NCBI GenBank assembly: GCA_007745635.1
Contig: CP036272.1
Coordinates: 2,783,124 to 2,847,123, forward strand
Length of the DNA stretch: 64,000 bases
Source of the DNA: Stieleria bergensis
GTDB taxonomy: Bacteria > Planctomycetota > Planctomycetia > Pirellulales > Pirellulaceae
Direction of reading: 5' to 3'
This document shows positions 25,817 to 34,425 of the stretch, piece by piece (position 1 is the stretch's first letter; the number at the start of each line of letters is the position of its first letter). The notes under the pieces were generated by a model, which worked only from the letters and a program-made list of their open reading frames with translations, searched no databases and was not told where the DNA came from. Both the position numbers and the translations under genes were made by a program.

Positions 25817-26167
25817 TCGACAACAACGGGGCCATGACTGATGAGCGGAAAATCGAGACGTTCAAACTCGATCCGGCTAGCGGCATGCCATTACCAAATC
25901 TAAAGGCCTCAAAATCAAGCCATTTCAATCACCGGGCCAATCAAACGCACTCTTACTGCGTCAACACATCTCCAAGCAGTCAAACGCACGGCCTTTCTAA
26001 CCCAGCCGCCCAATCAAAAACGCCTTGGACACCCAAGTAAAACCAGGCAACCCATCAGGGCTCAAACTCCGTCTTCACTTCAGAACTCGGTTGATGGCCT
26101 GTTAAGTCAAGTCCACTGCCTCGAATGCGAATGGAGGCAGTTGCTGGAAATGGAGAACGCTAATAAG

Positions 26168-26213
26168 CACTAATAGGCTCTCATCGATTAGCCTTGATTA
26201 GTGCCTATTGGTG
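26168..26213. repeat. Palindromic CACTAATAGGC element
   Basis: CACTAATAGGC at 26168-26178 pairs with GCCTATTGGTG at 26203-26213 (one wobble), with a further GGCT...AGCC pair inside. It is the only copy in the window. Confidence 0.6.
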
Positions 26214-26455
26214 TTCCCGATTCGAGACGTCGAACATTCCGTCTCTTGTACGACGAGCGTGAAGCATGGGGGCAGCGTGAGCCACTGAGCGAAACGCGAC
26301 ATTCCACCGTCCCCCTTGCCCAACGATAAAAAGAGCTTCCGCAAACTTGCTGGTCACCAGCCACTACGGGCTTTGATCAAGGCACTGGCACGTCCCGGGG
26401 ACGTCGGCACCTGATCGGCTTGGCCCCTGTAAGCTCAACAAAGTAATCACCAGAG

Positions 26456-26491
26456 AGACCATCAAGAGTTTTAACAGCAGATGGGACGTCC
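26456..26491 (+). repeat. 36-bp repeat, copy 2
   Basis: Plus-strand partner of copy 1, 34 of 36 identical. It forms the right boundary of the accessory segment. Confidence 0.9.
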
Positions 26492-26549
26492 CTCGGTTGC
26501 AGCCAACGAAAATTGACAAATGGCGAAGGGCAGTATTCTGCCTTCCGGG

Positions 26550-26589
26550 AGACCATCTTTCAACTTTTAACAATCAGCGGGACGCTTCC
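26550..26589 (+). repeat. Diverged third copy of the 36-bp repeat
   Basis: Begins AGACCATC and shares CTTTTAACAA and GGGACG with copy 2, with a changed middle. It overlaps the 3' end of the guanine deaminase gene, whose TAA stop lies in the TTTTAA core. Confidence 0.65.
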
Positions 26590-27931
26590 TTGGGACTTGC
26601 TTAGTGTCTAAGTCACTGGTGTCTAAGCAGTTGGCGCCCAAGCAATACGTTCTCTGGATCCAGCGATCATCCCAGCTAAACATCAGTTGGCTGAGTGGTC
26701 GCTGGCTTGCCACTGGTGAGTCTGGGCCCAGCAGCAGTGGCTTTTCGCTTTCGCACCATGGGACATCAGGCCGAATGACGACTAAATCGGCCGGCGCAGC
26801 CGCTGCGATGCGTCCGGCATCCGGCCAGTTCAGAACATCGGCATTGCCAGCTGTGATTTGGTGCCAGGCCTGTGCAGCGGTGGGAACTCGGTCCCATCGA
26901 AACGCATGCTTGTTGCCTTGTGATTCGGTTAGCTCAACGTGAATCGCGGTCTCAATCATGGAGCGTGCGACGCGCACCATGGAGCGTTCATAACCGGCGC
27001 CGATGTCGCTTCCCAAGCCGATGCTGATGCCGGCCGCTTGGTATTCGGCCAATCGCATGCGACCACTGCCTAGAAAGACATTGGCTGTGGGGCAATGGGT
27101 AATGATGCTCGCTGTTTTCAGTAAGCGATCAAGGTCGGCAGTTTCCAGGTAGATGCCGTGTCCAAACAGGCTGCGTTCGGTCAGCAGCCCGCATTGCTGG
27201 TAAACCTCGGTGTACGAACGACTTGGATGATGCGTTTCAATCCAATCGCATTCGGCGGTGGTTTCAGCCAGATGCGTTTGGATCACGGCTTGACGTTGTT
27301 CGGCGAGCTGGCCTACGCTTTGCATGAGCGATTCGCTGCATGCCAGGGCGAATCGAGGTGCCAGGGCAGCGGCCAGTCGTTTGCCGGGTGGGAAGCGATC
27401 GAGCAACGTCGCTGATTGGTCGATCAATGCTTCGGCTGGGTGGCAAAGTTCGTCGGGGCCATTGATGTCCATCAACATCTGTCCGATAACGCCTCGCAAG
27501 CCACGGTTGCCGAAGCACTCCAGGGCTTTTTGCGTCGCCATTGCATTGGACGTAGCAAAGGCGCAAACACCTGTCGTGCCCATGGCAAGCAGTTGCTGAG
27601 CAACCTGTTGGCACAGGATCTGGGCTGTGTCCAAATCATTCCAGCGAATCTCGGCCGGGAAAATGCTGTTCTCCAGCCAAGTCAACAGCGGCATGCCCAG
27701 CACGCCGATGCGATCGAACTGAGGCAGGTGCACATGGCAGTCAATCAAGCCAGGAATGATCAGCGTGTCTGCGTCACCAAAGTCAGCCTGACCGGAAATC
27801 TCGCCCCAATTGATCTGCTTGACCAGTTGTCCAACGATTTCAAGAGTGCCTGTGCGCAAGTAGGCGAAACCTTGCGGGCTAGATTGCAAGATTTGGCCTG
27901 ATAAGGTCGTGCGCTGAGTGGCTGAATGCAT
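26567..27931 (-). CDS. Guanine deaminase-like amidohydrolase
   Basis: 454 aa metal-dependent deaminase of the TRZ/ATZ-guanine deaminase branch, converting guanine to xanthine if the call holds. HxH metal motif in IDCHVHLPQFD, the guanine-deaminase-like PLLTWLENSIFPAE just after it, then TGVCAFAT, QTHLAETTAECDWI (third His), LFGHGIYLETADLDRL (fourth His), HCPTANVFLGSGRM and GLGSDIGAGYERSM (catalytic Asp). The combination of LPLLTWLE-like, SGRM and GSDIGAG is specific for GuaD-like proteins rather than cytosine or TRZ enzymes. The last residues are encoded by a repeat (26550-26589), so the C-terminus may be altered. It stands alone. Confidence 0.85.
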   Translation of the reverse strand: MHSATQRTTLSGQILQSSPQGFAYLRTGTLEIVGQLVKQINWGEISGQADFGDADTLIIPGLIDCHVHLPQFDRIGVLGMPLLTWLENSIFPAEIRWNDLDTAQILCQQVAQQLLAMGTTGVCAFATSNAMATQKALECFGNRGLRGVIGQMLMDINGPDELCHPAEALIDQSATLLDRFPPGKRLAAALAPRFALACSESLMQSVGQLAEQRQAVIQTHLAETTAECDWIETHHPSRSYTEVYQQCGLLTERSLFGHGIYLETADLDRLLKTASIITHCPTANVFLGSGRMRLAEYQAAGISIGLGSDIGAGYERSMVRVARSMIETAIHVELTESQGNKHAFRWDRVPTAAQAWHQITAGNADVLNWPDAGRIAAAAPADLVVIRPDVPWCESEKPLLLGPDSPVASQRPLSQLMFSWDDRWIQRTYCLGANCLDTSDLDTKQVPRKRPADC

Positions 27932-28208
27932 CGGGTGTGAAGGTAGGCAGGAAAAACGGCTATCGCTGACGTCATAGCTTACCAGTTTTTCCTAGGCGTT
28001 GATTTCGGCATGAGCGGCGCTTGCGGACGAGCGAAACGCGATTAAGACGCTGGTGGCTGTGGATTTCGTTGTAGCGAATTTATCGCCGCGGACGATGAAG
28101 CGGGTTATCGGAGATAGCGCTCGTGGAGCTCCGTGGAAATTCCCTGCGAACCTTATTAGACCTACAGGTGTTGTTGTGCACCGATTGAAATCAATCATTA
28201 AAGCCCGC

Positions 28209-31200
28209 ATGACCAAACGTCAACGGATCGCCCCCGCAGCCTTGACAATCATGGCCATGGCTGCAAGTTCCAGTGCCTTGGCACAGGACTACTCGGTGGG
28301 CGTGCCTCAGTATCAGCAGCGGCAGGCCCAGCCTGGATATTATCCAAACGGGTCGAATTTGCCGCAGCGAGGGGTGGTGCAGCAGCAATCTCCGCCAGCG
28401 GCCTCATCGCGTTATGCGCCGCCTGTCAATCAAGGCATGCCTCAGCAATACGTCCCGGCCACGCAACCTGTCGCGGGCCAGGGGTACGGTGCTTCGGCAA
28501 ACTATCCGGTACCGACACAGCAAGTTCCGATTCAGCAAGCATCGGTGCAGCTGCAAAACGGCGTTCCCGCGCATGGCGCTGTGGCACAGCAAGGCCGCCC
28601 CGAGCTACGCATGCTGCCCGTTCCACAGGCTTACGCGACCTTGATCGCCGACAGTTTGAGCTTGCGTTATCAGCAACAAAAAGAAATCACGATTGCGTCC
28701 AATCCGCGCACCAGTGAACTGGTCGTTTTGGCTCCGCCACAGATGCAGGCGGCCATCGCGGGTGAAGTTCAGCAGATGGCTGCAAATCTGATGGGTCAAG
28801 CCAACGGCGCGGTCAACGCTCCGGTTGTCTGGCGTTTGCAAAACATCAGCTGGCAGAAGTTCGAGCAAGACCTGCGTCAGCTCGCCGGTCAAGAATTGCC
28901 AATGACCTCGCGCGACAACGGTGGGCAGGTTGCCTATCAAATGAACGTTGGTCGCATGCAAGGTTCAACGGTCAATGTCGACCGCCGCCAAAACCTGATC
29001 ACCGTTCAGGCACCTCGCACGGCTTCCGGTGGTTGGCGACAATTGTTGGAGTCATTAGACGGTCAGCCAACGCGATTTGATGATGTCACGATGGTGCACC
29101 GTTTGATCAAAGCCGAAATGGCTCCCGTTCAGCGCACCATGCGATTGCTACGCGGCCTGCCGGGCAACGATGCTCGCAGCAATCCCGCGATGACCGCCAA
29201 TGCCGCGTTCCAAAACCCTGCGGCACAGCCACCCGGTCAGCCTCAAGGCCAGACTCAGCCCGGTGCGAACATTGTCGCCGCTGACTCCGAGCCCTCTGGC
29301 CCGCTGGGCGATGTCCAGATCGAATACAGCCCCGATCTGAATACGATTATCGTCAAGGGGAACAAACGTGACGTGGCCCGAGTCATGGAGTTGATCCGTG
29401 AAATCGAAAACAAGGCCGAACTGACTCAGCCGCTTTCAGAAGTGGTGCAGTTAAAGTTTGCGGATGCCAACGCGGTTTCGGCTTTGCTGACTCAACTGTA
29501 CGAGGACGTGCTTTCGGCTCGTCAGGGAGACGTCAGCATTACCTCGCTGGATGCTCCCAACGCCTTGCTGTTGATTGGACGCGAAGAAGCGATTGTTGCA
29601 CTGAAAGAGTTGATTGCGAAAATCGATGTTGATATCGATGGTGACAGTCGTCTGCGAGTGTTCCGAATGCAAAACGCGTCCGCTCAAGATGCCCAGCAAA
29701 CGATTCTGGATCACTTTACCAATCGGCCCACCGTGGATCAGGAATACCGGGATGGATTGGGCCCAAGGGTCCGCATTTCCGCAGACATTCGGACAAACTC
29801 GCTGATCGTCAGTGCCGCGCCTCGCGACATGGTTGAAGTGACGCGTCTGATTGATGAACTGGACGTTGAGAAGACCGACGCTTCGAGCGAGATTCGTGTC
29901 TTCACACTTGCCAATGCCGTCGCCGATGACTTGGCAGTGACTCTGCAAGAAGCATTCTCAGGCGACTCGCTTGGTGCCAGCGACGACACCACGGTCCCGT
30001 CAACATCGCTCAAGATTGTTGCGTTGGACAACGCTTCCAAGCGTGTGGTCGAGTCAGGCATCTTGGCCGGAGCGACCATTTCGTCCGATCCCAACGGGAA
30101 CGCGATTGTTGTCAAAGCTCCATCGGCCAGCATGCCGCTGATTGCGGAACTGATCGCTCAGTTGGATCGCGCCCCTGGCGTCGAATCCATGGTCAAAGTG
30201 TTCACGATTGAATATGGTGACGCTCAGGCGTTGCTGACCAGTTTGGAAACTCTGTTCGGTTCAAGTGCCGGCACCGACGGAACGGCCATTGGTGCAGGAA
30301 ACCTGCCTGGTGGAACGGCCGCTGAAGAAAGCAGCTTGGTTCCACTGCGATTCTCCAGTGACATTCGAACCAATAGCATTGTGGCCAGCGGCTCGTTGGC
30401 AGACTTGGAAGTTGTCGAAAGCATTCTGTTGCGTCTTGATGGCGAAGGTTTCTCAGAGCGAATCACGGAGGTGATCTGGCTGCGAAACAACCAAGCCTCG
30501 TTGGTGGCTGACGCCATCACGGCATACGTTAACTCGCGGCAGAGTTCTCAGTTCGTCCAGCAGATTTCCCAGAATGGAATCGCACCGTACGACTTCGAAG
30601 ACCGTGACATCATTGCGGTTGCCGAACCGAACTTCAACACGATTCTTCTGAGCGTCTCGCCACGTCTGTACGAAGAAGTGCGAATGCTGATCGATCGCCT
30701 GGACCGCCCGCGTCCGATGGTCATGATCAACGTCATGATCGCTGAAGTGTTCCTGAACGATGTGTTCGAGATCGGAACTGAATTGGGCCTGCAAGATTCA
30801 CTATCGTTCGATCGCGGCAAGGCAGTGAGTGATGTTCCGGGAACGGTTGGTGCAGGGACACCTGGATTTAACTTCAACGATGCCAATGTGTCTAACGTGA
30901 ACAACTTGGCTCAGAGCACCGTGGCTGCGGCTGGCGTGTCAACCTTTGGCGTGGGCACATCGAATTCGAATCTGGGTTATGGTGGCTTTGTCTTGAATGC
31001 GGCCAGTGACTCCTTCAGTCTGCTGTTCCGTACTCTGCAAGATGCTCAGCGAGCACAGATCCTGAGTCGCCCTCAGTTGATGACAGCTGATGGTGCCGAG
31101 GCATTTCTGAATGTTGGTCGTCAGATCGCTCGATTCGGAGGTTCGGACGTGACTAACGTTGGAGCTTCGCAGAACATCGACGACGTTGATGTGGGGATTA

Positions 31201-32018
31201 ACCTGCGATTGTTCCCACGTGTCGGGCGTGATGGCACGATCATCATGGAAGTTGACGTGCGAAAATCTGACCGAGACACCAGCAGCGGTACGACCGTGAC
31301 TGACGGGACCGGCGGGACAGTGTTCATCGATGACATCATCGAAACGTTGGTTCAAGCAACGCTGTCGGTTAAGAGCGGTCAAACAGTGATCATTGGCGGT
31401 CTGATTCAGAAAGATCGTGTCAATCGATCACGACGGTTCCCGTTGTTGGCGAACGTGCCGATTGTTGGCAACTTGTTCAAGTACGACTTCGAGGAAGAAG
31501 GGCGTCGGGAAACCTTGATCGTGTTGACACCCATCTTGGTCTCCAGCGAGCAAGACACCGAATACATCAATCAAGTGGAATCATCCCGCATGAGCTGGTG
31601 CTTGGCCGATGTGATTGAAGCTCATGGTGACGTGGGGCTGAGCGGTGGCTATGGATTGTGGGGACCAGCCATTGGTCCAACCATCTATCCTGACTTGCAG
31701 CCAACCGTGATGGACGGCGGGGTTGAAATTCAGCCGCCAGCTGAAATGCTTCCGCAGTCGGAGGGCGTTCGGGAGGGCGATTTGCCTGGTCAAGCGATTC
31801 CTCCACAGGCTGTACCACAGTCGGTGATTCCACCAGCTCAATCGGGGACGCAGAATATCCCGAACTTGCAACCCGAGCTGAATCTTGGTTCTCAAGTTCC
31901 CAATGCCACTCCTGTTGCTCGGCAATTCAATCCGTCGACACGCAACGTGAATCAGCGTTCATCAGGTTTTGCTGTGCCCGACTCTGGGTTCGCTCAGCCG
32001 GCGTCCTTTCGTCGATAG
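28209..32018 (+). CDS. Large secretin (GspD/PilQ-type) with seven N-terminal modules
   Basis: 1269 aa outer-membrane secretin. Signal peptide at MTKRQRIAPAALTIMAMAAS with Ala-x-Ala before QDYS; ATG at 28209 chosen for that reason although the frame is open further upstream. A Gln/Pro-rich linker (~25-150) is followed by about seven secretin_N-type alpha/beta modules, beginning near residues 206, 294, 411, 482, 562, 663 and 754 (each with an x-F/W/H-x-L-x-N/Y/A pattern and a helix). The secretin pore domain (~830-1105) has MVMINVMIAEVFLND, AQILSRPQLMTADGAEAFLN, VDVGINLRLFPRV and SGQTVIIGGLIQKD then FPLLANVPIVGNLF. A Pro/Gln tail follows. No other type II or IV secretion gene is adjacent, except a lipoprotein just downstream. 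Confidence 0.92.
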   Translation: MTKRQRIAPAALTIMAMAASSSALAQDYSVGVPQYQQRQAQPGYYPNGSNLPQRGVVQQQSPPAASSRYAPPVNQGMPQQYVPATQPVAGQGYGASANYPVPTQQVPIQQASVQLQNGVPAHGAVAQQGRPELRMLPVPQAYATLIADSLSLRYQQQKEITIASNPRTSELVVLAPPQMQAAIAGEVQQMAANLMGQANGAVNAPVVWRLQNISWQKFEQDLRQLAGQELPMTSRDNGGQVAYQMNVGRMQGSTVNVDRRQNLITVQAPRTASGGWRQLLESLDGQPTRFDDVTMVHRLIKAEMAPVQRTMRLLRGLPGNDARSNPAMTANAAFQNPAAQPPGQPQGQTQPGANIVAADSEPSGPLGDVQIEYSPDLNTIIVKGNKRDVARVMELIREIENKAELTQPLSEVVQLKFADANAVSALLTQLYEDVLSARQGDVSITSLDAPNALLLIGREEAIVALKELIAKIDVDIDGDSRLRVFRMQNASAQDAQQTILDHFTNRPTVDQEYRDGLGPRVRISADIRTNSLIVSAAPRDMVEVTRLIDELDVEKTDASSEIRVFTLANAVADDLAVTLQEAFSGDSLGASDDTTVPSTSLKIVALDNASKRVVESGILAGATISSDPNGNAIVVKAPSASMPLIAELIAQLDRAPGVESMVKVFTIEYGDAQALLTSLETLFGSSAGTDGTAIGAGNLPGGTAAEESSLVPLRFSSDIRTNSIVASGSLADLEVVESILLRLDGEGFSERITEVIWLRNNQASLVADAITAYVNSRQSSQFVQQISQNGIAPYDFEDRDIIAVAEPNFNTILLSVSPRLYEEVRMLIDRLDRPRPMVMINVMIAEVFLNDVFEIGTELGLQDSLSFDRGKAVSDVPGTVGAGTPGFNFNDANVSNVNNLAQSTVAAAGVSTFGVGTSNSNLGYGGFVLNAASDSFSLLFRTLQDAQRAQILSRPQLMTADGAEAFLNVGRQIARFGGSDVTNVGASQNIDDVDVGINLRLFPRVGRDGTIIMEVDVRKSDRDTSSGTTVTDGTGGTVFIDDIIETLVQATLSVKSGQTVIIGGLIQKDRVNRSRRFPLLANVPIVGNLFKYDFEEEGRRETLIVLTPILVSSEQDTEYINQVESSRMSWCLADVIEAHGDVGLSGGYGLWGPAIGPTIYPDLQPTVMDGGVEIQPPAEMLPQSEGVREGDLPGQAIPPQAVPQSVIPPAQSGTQNIPNLQPELNLGSQVPNATPVARQFNPSTRNVNQRSSGFAVPDSGFAQPASFRR

Positions 32019-32092
32019 CTGATGTTAGCAGCGGCTTTCGAGCCGCTTGGCAGTCAATGTAGGTCCTCTCCTTTCGTTTGGTAGTGAATTCG

Positions 32093-33190
32093 ATGAAGGT
32101 ATTTCGTTTCAACGCGTTGATCAGTTTCCTGATCTTGATCGCCGGTCTGTTGTCTGTTGGCTGTAGTTCAATCAGCAAAACCAATGACCAAATGTTGACC
32201 GAACACCGAGTCAACGACTTCTTGAACTTTTCCAAAAAGGGCAAACGAAAAGAGGACGACAAGCACCCTCAGCCGTACCCGAATCCAGTGAAAATGGCTT
32301 CGACCTGGCAACCGGATGTTTTGATTCAGCAAGGACGTACACCGACCCGTGGCTTTGGCGGCCGACTGTTCTTCTTTGATGAAAAGTCTCGTGTTGTGCC
32401 TGTGGCGGGAACGCTGACCATTCACGGCTTTCAGGTCGGTGAGAACGGTGGCGATTCAGAGATCAAACCCTTTAAATTCTCTCCCGACCAGTTTACACAA
32501 CACTATAGCACTAGCGATTTTGGCGCAAGCTACAGCATTTGGATTCCCTGGGACGCCGTTGGCCAATTCGAAAAAGAAATCTCGTTGGTGCCTACGTTTC
32601 AGACCATCGAAGGCAAAGTTGTTCAGGGATCACCCACCTCGGTCATGTTGCCTGGGCCGAAACGTCAGTCCGAAGAACGAGTCGCTCGCAGTGATTGGTC
32701 ACCACAGTATCATGAGTACCGCAACGCCATCGCCGGCGAAACCAAGCGTCCCAGTGGCCTAGTGACAACCACCATCCGCCGTAGCACCGAAGGTCCCGAA
32801 GGCTCTCTGCAAGGAACTGAATTGCGTCAACGGATGGAACATCTAGCCGGTTCTCGCCAGCAAAGTCGGGGCGAGCGTTATGCTGATGTTCAATCTCAAC
32901 AGCTATCGCGTCGCCCTTTGGGGCCGCAGACGAATCAGCAAGGTGTGTTTCAAACTGCGAGCGCCCAGATTCCAGCCCAAAACCAGCCTGTAACAGGTCC
33001 TGCACCGACGAATGCACCGACGAACGCGGCGACGAACGCGGCGACGAACGCGGCGACGAACGCGGCGACGAACGCGGCGACGAACGCGGCGAATAGTGCG
33101 TTGCCAACCCACGGGCAATCTTTCGGTGTTCCGCCCGTTCAACCCAAGACCCCGGCTCCACGACGCGTTGGATTGGGGCGGTCCCTGTAA
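32093..33190 (+). CDS. Secretin-associated lipoprotein
   Basis: 365 aa. Signal peptide with lipobox LLSVGC (Cys ~25), so probably a lipidated periplasmic protein. The middle (~60-195) is a predicted beta-rich domain: GTLTIHGFQVG, DFGASYSIWIPWDAVG, SLVPTFQTIEG. The C-terminal third is Gln/Pro/Asn-rich and holds a TNAA repeat. It follows the secretin by 74 bases on the same strand and may be its pilotin or periplasmic partner; that is positional inference. The ATG at MKVFRFNA is preferred over a TTG five codons upstream. I do not recognise the family beyond a planctomycete-type hypothetical protein. Confidence 0.8.
   Translation: MKVFRFNALISFLILIAGLLSVGCSSISKTNDQMLTEHRVNDFLNFSKKGKRKEDDKHPQPYPNPVKMASTWQPDVLIQQGRTPTRGFGGRLFFFDEKSRVVPVAGTLTIHGFQVGENGGDSEIKPFKFSPDQFTQHYSTSDFGASYSIWIPWDAVGQFEKEISLVPTFQTIEGKVVQGSPTSVMLPGPKRQSEERVARSDWSPQYHEYRNAIAGETKRPSGLVTTTIRRSTEGPEGSLQGTELRQRMEHLAGSRQQSRGERYADVQSQQLSRRPLGPQTNQQGVFQTASAQIPAQNQPVTGPAPTNAPTNAATNAATNAATNAATNAATNAANSALPTHGQSFGVPPVQPKTPAPRRVGLGRSL
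33011..33091 (+). repeat. 12-bp in-frame repeat (TNAA) in lipoprotein gene
   Basis: Unit AACGCGGCGACG, about 5.75 perfect copies from 33023, preceded by AATGCACCGACG. It encodes (NAAT)n in the lipoprotein's linker. 12 bp is a multiple of three, so copy number change keeps the frame. Confidence 0.95.
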
Positions 33191-33205
33191 CGAAAAGCAA
33201 CCGTT

Positions 33206-34150
33206 TTGAACGCAGCGAACAGTCGAAAATCTAAGGCCGATCAGCGACCCGATGGGCCTCCTTGGCGCGTGCTGATGCACGACGTGATCTTTGAGTCCGA
33301 TACAAGGTCCGGATGGATCTTCGATGTGGGCCTGCTGATCGCGATCCTGATCAGCGTCTTTGTGACCTCGCTGGAAACCGTTCCCAACATCGCCAAGCTG
33401 GAGTTGCCGATCTTTCATCAGACCGAATGGTTTCTGACCATTCTGTTTAGTATTGAATACATCGCGCGGCTGTCCTGTGCCAAACGGCCTCTGCGATATG
33501 CGTTGTCGTTCTGGGGTGTCATCGATGTGCTCAGCATCTTGCCGTCTTACGTTGGCTTGTTGATTCCCGATGGTCAGACGGAATCATTCATGATGCTTCG
33601 CAGCATTCGATTGCTGCGTGCATTTCGAGTCTTGAAGATCTGGCGGATGGTTGACGATGCCGATGATCTGTATGGCGCGGTGGCACGTGCCAAGCATAAA
33701 ATCGTCGTCTTCTTGATGGTCGTGTTGGTCGCTGTGGTCATTAGCGGGACGCTGATGTATTTCGTCGAAACCGTGGTGCCAAACGTTATCGCACAGCGCC
33801 GCGGTTTAGAGCCCATTACCGAAGTACAATTCGAATCGATTCCCGAATCGATGTACTGGGCCATCGTGACGATGACAACCGTCGGTTATGGAGATGTGGT
33901 GCCGACAACTGGGATTGGGAAAATCATTGCTGCGACGCTGATTCTGCTGGGGTACAGCCTGATCATCGTTCCCAGTTCGTTTGTCGGTGCCGAATTGAAA
34001 GGCGGAACCCAAGACGGTCCGGCGTCCGAATCAGGCGTCGGTGGCAAAGCTGCTGGGGATCGGGGGATGGACAAGGCGTGTCCTCGCTGCGAAACGCCAG
34101 GACATCGCGGCGATGCCGTGTACTGTTTCAAGTGCGGTCAGCGGCTCTAG
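33206..34150 (+). CDS. Voltage-gated potassium-type channel with C-terminal zinc ribbon
   Basis: 314 aa, six membrane segments. S1-S4 run from VGLLIAILISVFVTSLE to the charged S4 LRSIRLLRAFRVLKIWRM; S5 is VVFLMVVLVAVVISGTLMYF; pore filter TTVGYGDV gives K+ selectivity; S6 is ATLILLGYSLIIVPSSF. After S6 a short acidic linker leads to a Cys4 zinc ribbon, CPRC ... CFKCGQRL. The first residues are hydrophilic. Start is TTG at 33206; an ATG 69 bases later (MHDVIFES) is the alternative. It begins 16 bases after the lipoprotein stop and may be co-transcribed. Confidence 0.9.
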   Translation: MNAANSRKSKADQRPDGPPWRVLMHDVIFESDTRSGWIFDVGLLIAILISVFVTSLETVPNIAKLELPIFHQTEWFLTILFSIEYIARLSCAKRPLRYALSFWGVIDVLSILPSYVGLLIPDGQTESFMMLRSIRLLRAFRVLKIWRMVDDADDLYGAVARAKHKIVVFLMVVLVAVVISGTLMYFVETVVPNVIAQRRGLEPITEVQFESIPESMYWAIVTMTTVGYGDVVPTTGIGKIIAATLILLGYSLIIVPSSFVGAELKGGTQDGPASESGVGGKAAGDRGMDKACPRCETPGHRGDAVYCFKCGQRL

Positions 34151-34425
34151 GGGAGTAAGCTCTGGCGTTGTCCAGGGGGCCGGCCGTTCCCGTTCTGAAT
34201 GAAACCACACGTGTCCAACTGAGCAAGCGCCAGCCACACCGGCAATTCATCCTGCCGCCGGCGAACAGAAGTTGCCAAGTCGCTCGTGCCATGCGGCTTG
34301 TTCTCATCGCTCGCGGCGTGGAGGTGCTCTGTGGTGGAGGGCTTTCGGTCTGTTCCGCTGGTCGCTGATTTGGGGTATCCTAGGGGCCGAATCCGCTTCC
34401 TCCTGAGAACCGTTAGGCAAATGAG

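Larger units (their letters stand above)
24770..26455. other. Gene-poor accessory segment bounded by 36-bp inverted repeats
   Basis: About 1.7 kb with no intact gene. It holds an inverted pair of hairpin-bearing repeat units (25027-25121, 25222-25318), a recurrent CACGAAG-rich motif (25481-25512), a small broken ORF (25547-25816) and a palindromic CTAATAGG element (26168-26213). The frames here give only short repeat-derived or biased peptides. It looks like a decayed mobile element or repeat island. Confidence 0.6.

Noticed and set aside
25738-26040. 100-codon plus-strand frame
   Set aside because: Ser/Asn/Pro-rich, crosses the end of the broken ORF in another frame, no domain-like pattern.
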